Source: Adiantum capillus-veneris
Taxonomy: Eukaryota > Streptophyta > Polypodiopsida > Polypodiales > Pteridaceae
DNA length: 64,000 bases
Assembly: GCA_014529385.2 (NCBI GenBank)
Contig: CM043966.1
Location: 104,729,087 to 104,793,086, forward strand
Direction: 5' to 3'
Every line of letters begins with the position of its first letter. The stretch's first letter is position 1. The notes under the pieces are model-generated. The model saw only the letters and a list, made by a program, of their open reading frames with translations, made no database searches and had not been told where the DNA came from. This document shows, piece by piece, positions 63,670 to 64,000 of the stretch. The position numbers were made by a program, and so were the translations under genes.

Positions 63670-64000
63670 TCATCCTAAAAAGCACATTGCTTTTCAAAAA
63701 CGTCGAAAAGCACGAAAAGATAAAAATAGCGTAAAAAGCAAAAAAATTTAAAATTGAACCACGGGTTCCTCTTGTCGACTAGAATAAGAAAGCGGACCCG
63801 CTTTTCACCAAAAAGCACTAAAAATCATGAAAAGCTAAAATTAGCATGAAAAGAACTAAAAAAGGAGATTTTTATAAAAGTGAACCATAGCTTCCCTGGA
63901 ACACGTAGGTTAAGGATCCGACCTTGCTTTTTGCAAAAAAAAACATAAAAGAATAAAAATAATGAAAAAGCTAAAAATAATGGATTTTCTCAAAACTGAA
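63670..64000 (+). repeat. Diverged A-rich tandem repeat running off the window
   Basis: The block GCTTTT(C/T)...AAAAAGCAC-AAAA...ATGAAAAGC-AAAA...TTGAACCA-G-TTCC recurs with the GCTTTT landmark at about 63689, 63800 and 63926, giving periods of about 111 and 126 bp. Units are diverged. The array seems to continue past 64000. Confidence 0.6.

Noticed and set aside
1-64000. tRNA, rRNA or snRNA genes
   Set aside because: No cloverleaf with a GGTTCGANNCC arm, no rRNA core sequence and no snRNA motif was noticed. The only tRNA-like words are retrotransposon primer sites.

Overview
The window reads as plant nuclear DNA from a large, repeat-rich genome. It contains Ty1/copia and Ty3/gypsy retrotransposons, a Helitron, LINEs, a complete CACTA transposon, very many (GA)n/(CT)n microsatellites and fragments of pentatricopeptide-repeat (PPR) genes. 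The PPR fragments have the wording (M-x-S-E-G-L-x-P-x-x-I-T-Y-A-C-I-L-K-A-C, A-L-V-x-M-Y-A-K-C-G) that I associate with the greatly expanded PPR families of ferns and lycophytes. Together with the GA/CT microsatellites this suggests a fern-like genome, but that is an inference. No bacterial features, rRNA or tRNA genes were recognised.

Layout. 1-5000: 3' end of a decayed LTR retrotransposon (integrase tail, broken downstream reading frames, candidate 3' LTR with a TATA box). 7528-8620: truncated relative of the intact copia element found later. 9664-9818, 11560-15545 and 20678-20820: LTRs and a body of a short-LTR Ty3/gypsy (chromovirus-like) family. 15638-19659: Helitron Rep/helicase gene with several frameshifts, abutting a gypsy reverse-transcriptase scrap at 19676-20014. 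23021-25060: decayed Ty1/copia on the minus strand. 27750-29462 (+) and 31010-32018 (-): two LINE remnants. 31960-33420: PPR pseudogene carrying an 80-bp palindrome. 33739-35067 (-): the one convincing host gene, four exons encoding a 222-residue coiled-coil, possibly remorin-like, protein.

36496-44777 is a complete CACTA (En/Spm) transposon with CACTACAAGA termini, a TTA target-site duplication, subterminal GTCGCTAT repeats, and decayed TNP2-type and Ptta/En/Spm-type transposase genes. A second partial copy of its TNP2 region lies just outside at 45661-48450. 48893-52260 (-) is a gypsy body and 52890-53910 (+) is an integrase end with PPT and LTR start. 54290-54985 is another PPR remnant.

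55655-61291 is a structurally complete, very young Ty1/copia element on the minus strand. It has an ATCCA target-site duplication, LTRs of 810 and 812 bp differing by one base and one GA unit, an initiator-tRNA-Met primer site, a polypurine tract and one uninterrupted gag-pol frame of 1293 residues. 61297-64000 holds only microsatellites, AT-rich DNA and an A-rich tandem repeat running off the window.

Almost every open reading frame is a transposon gene or its wreck. The elements are nested and chopped, and many look decayed. The copia element at 55655-61291 is the only one that looks recently mobile.
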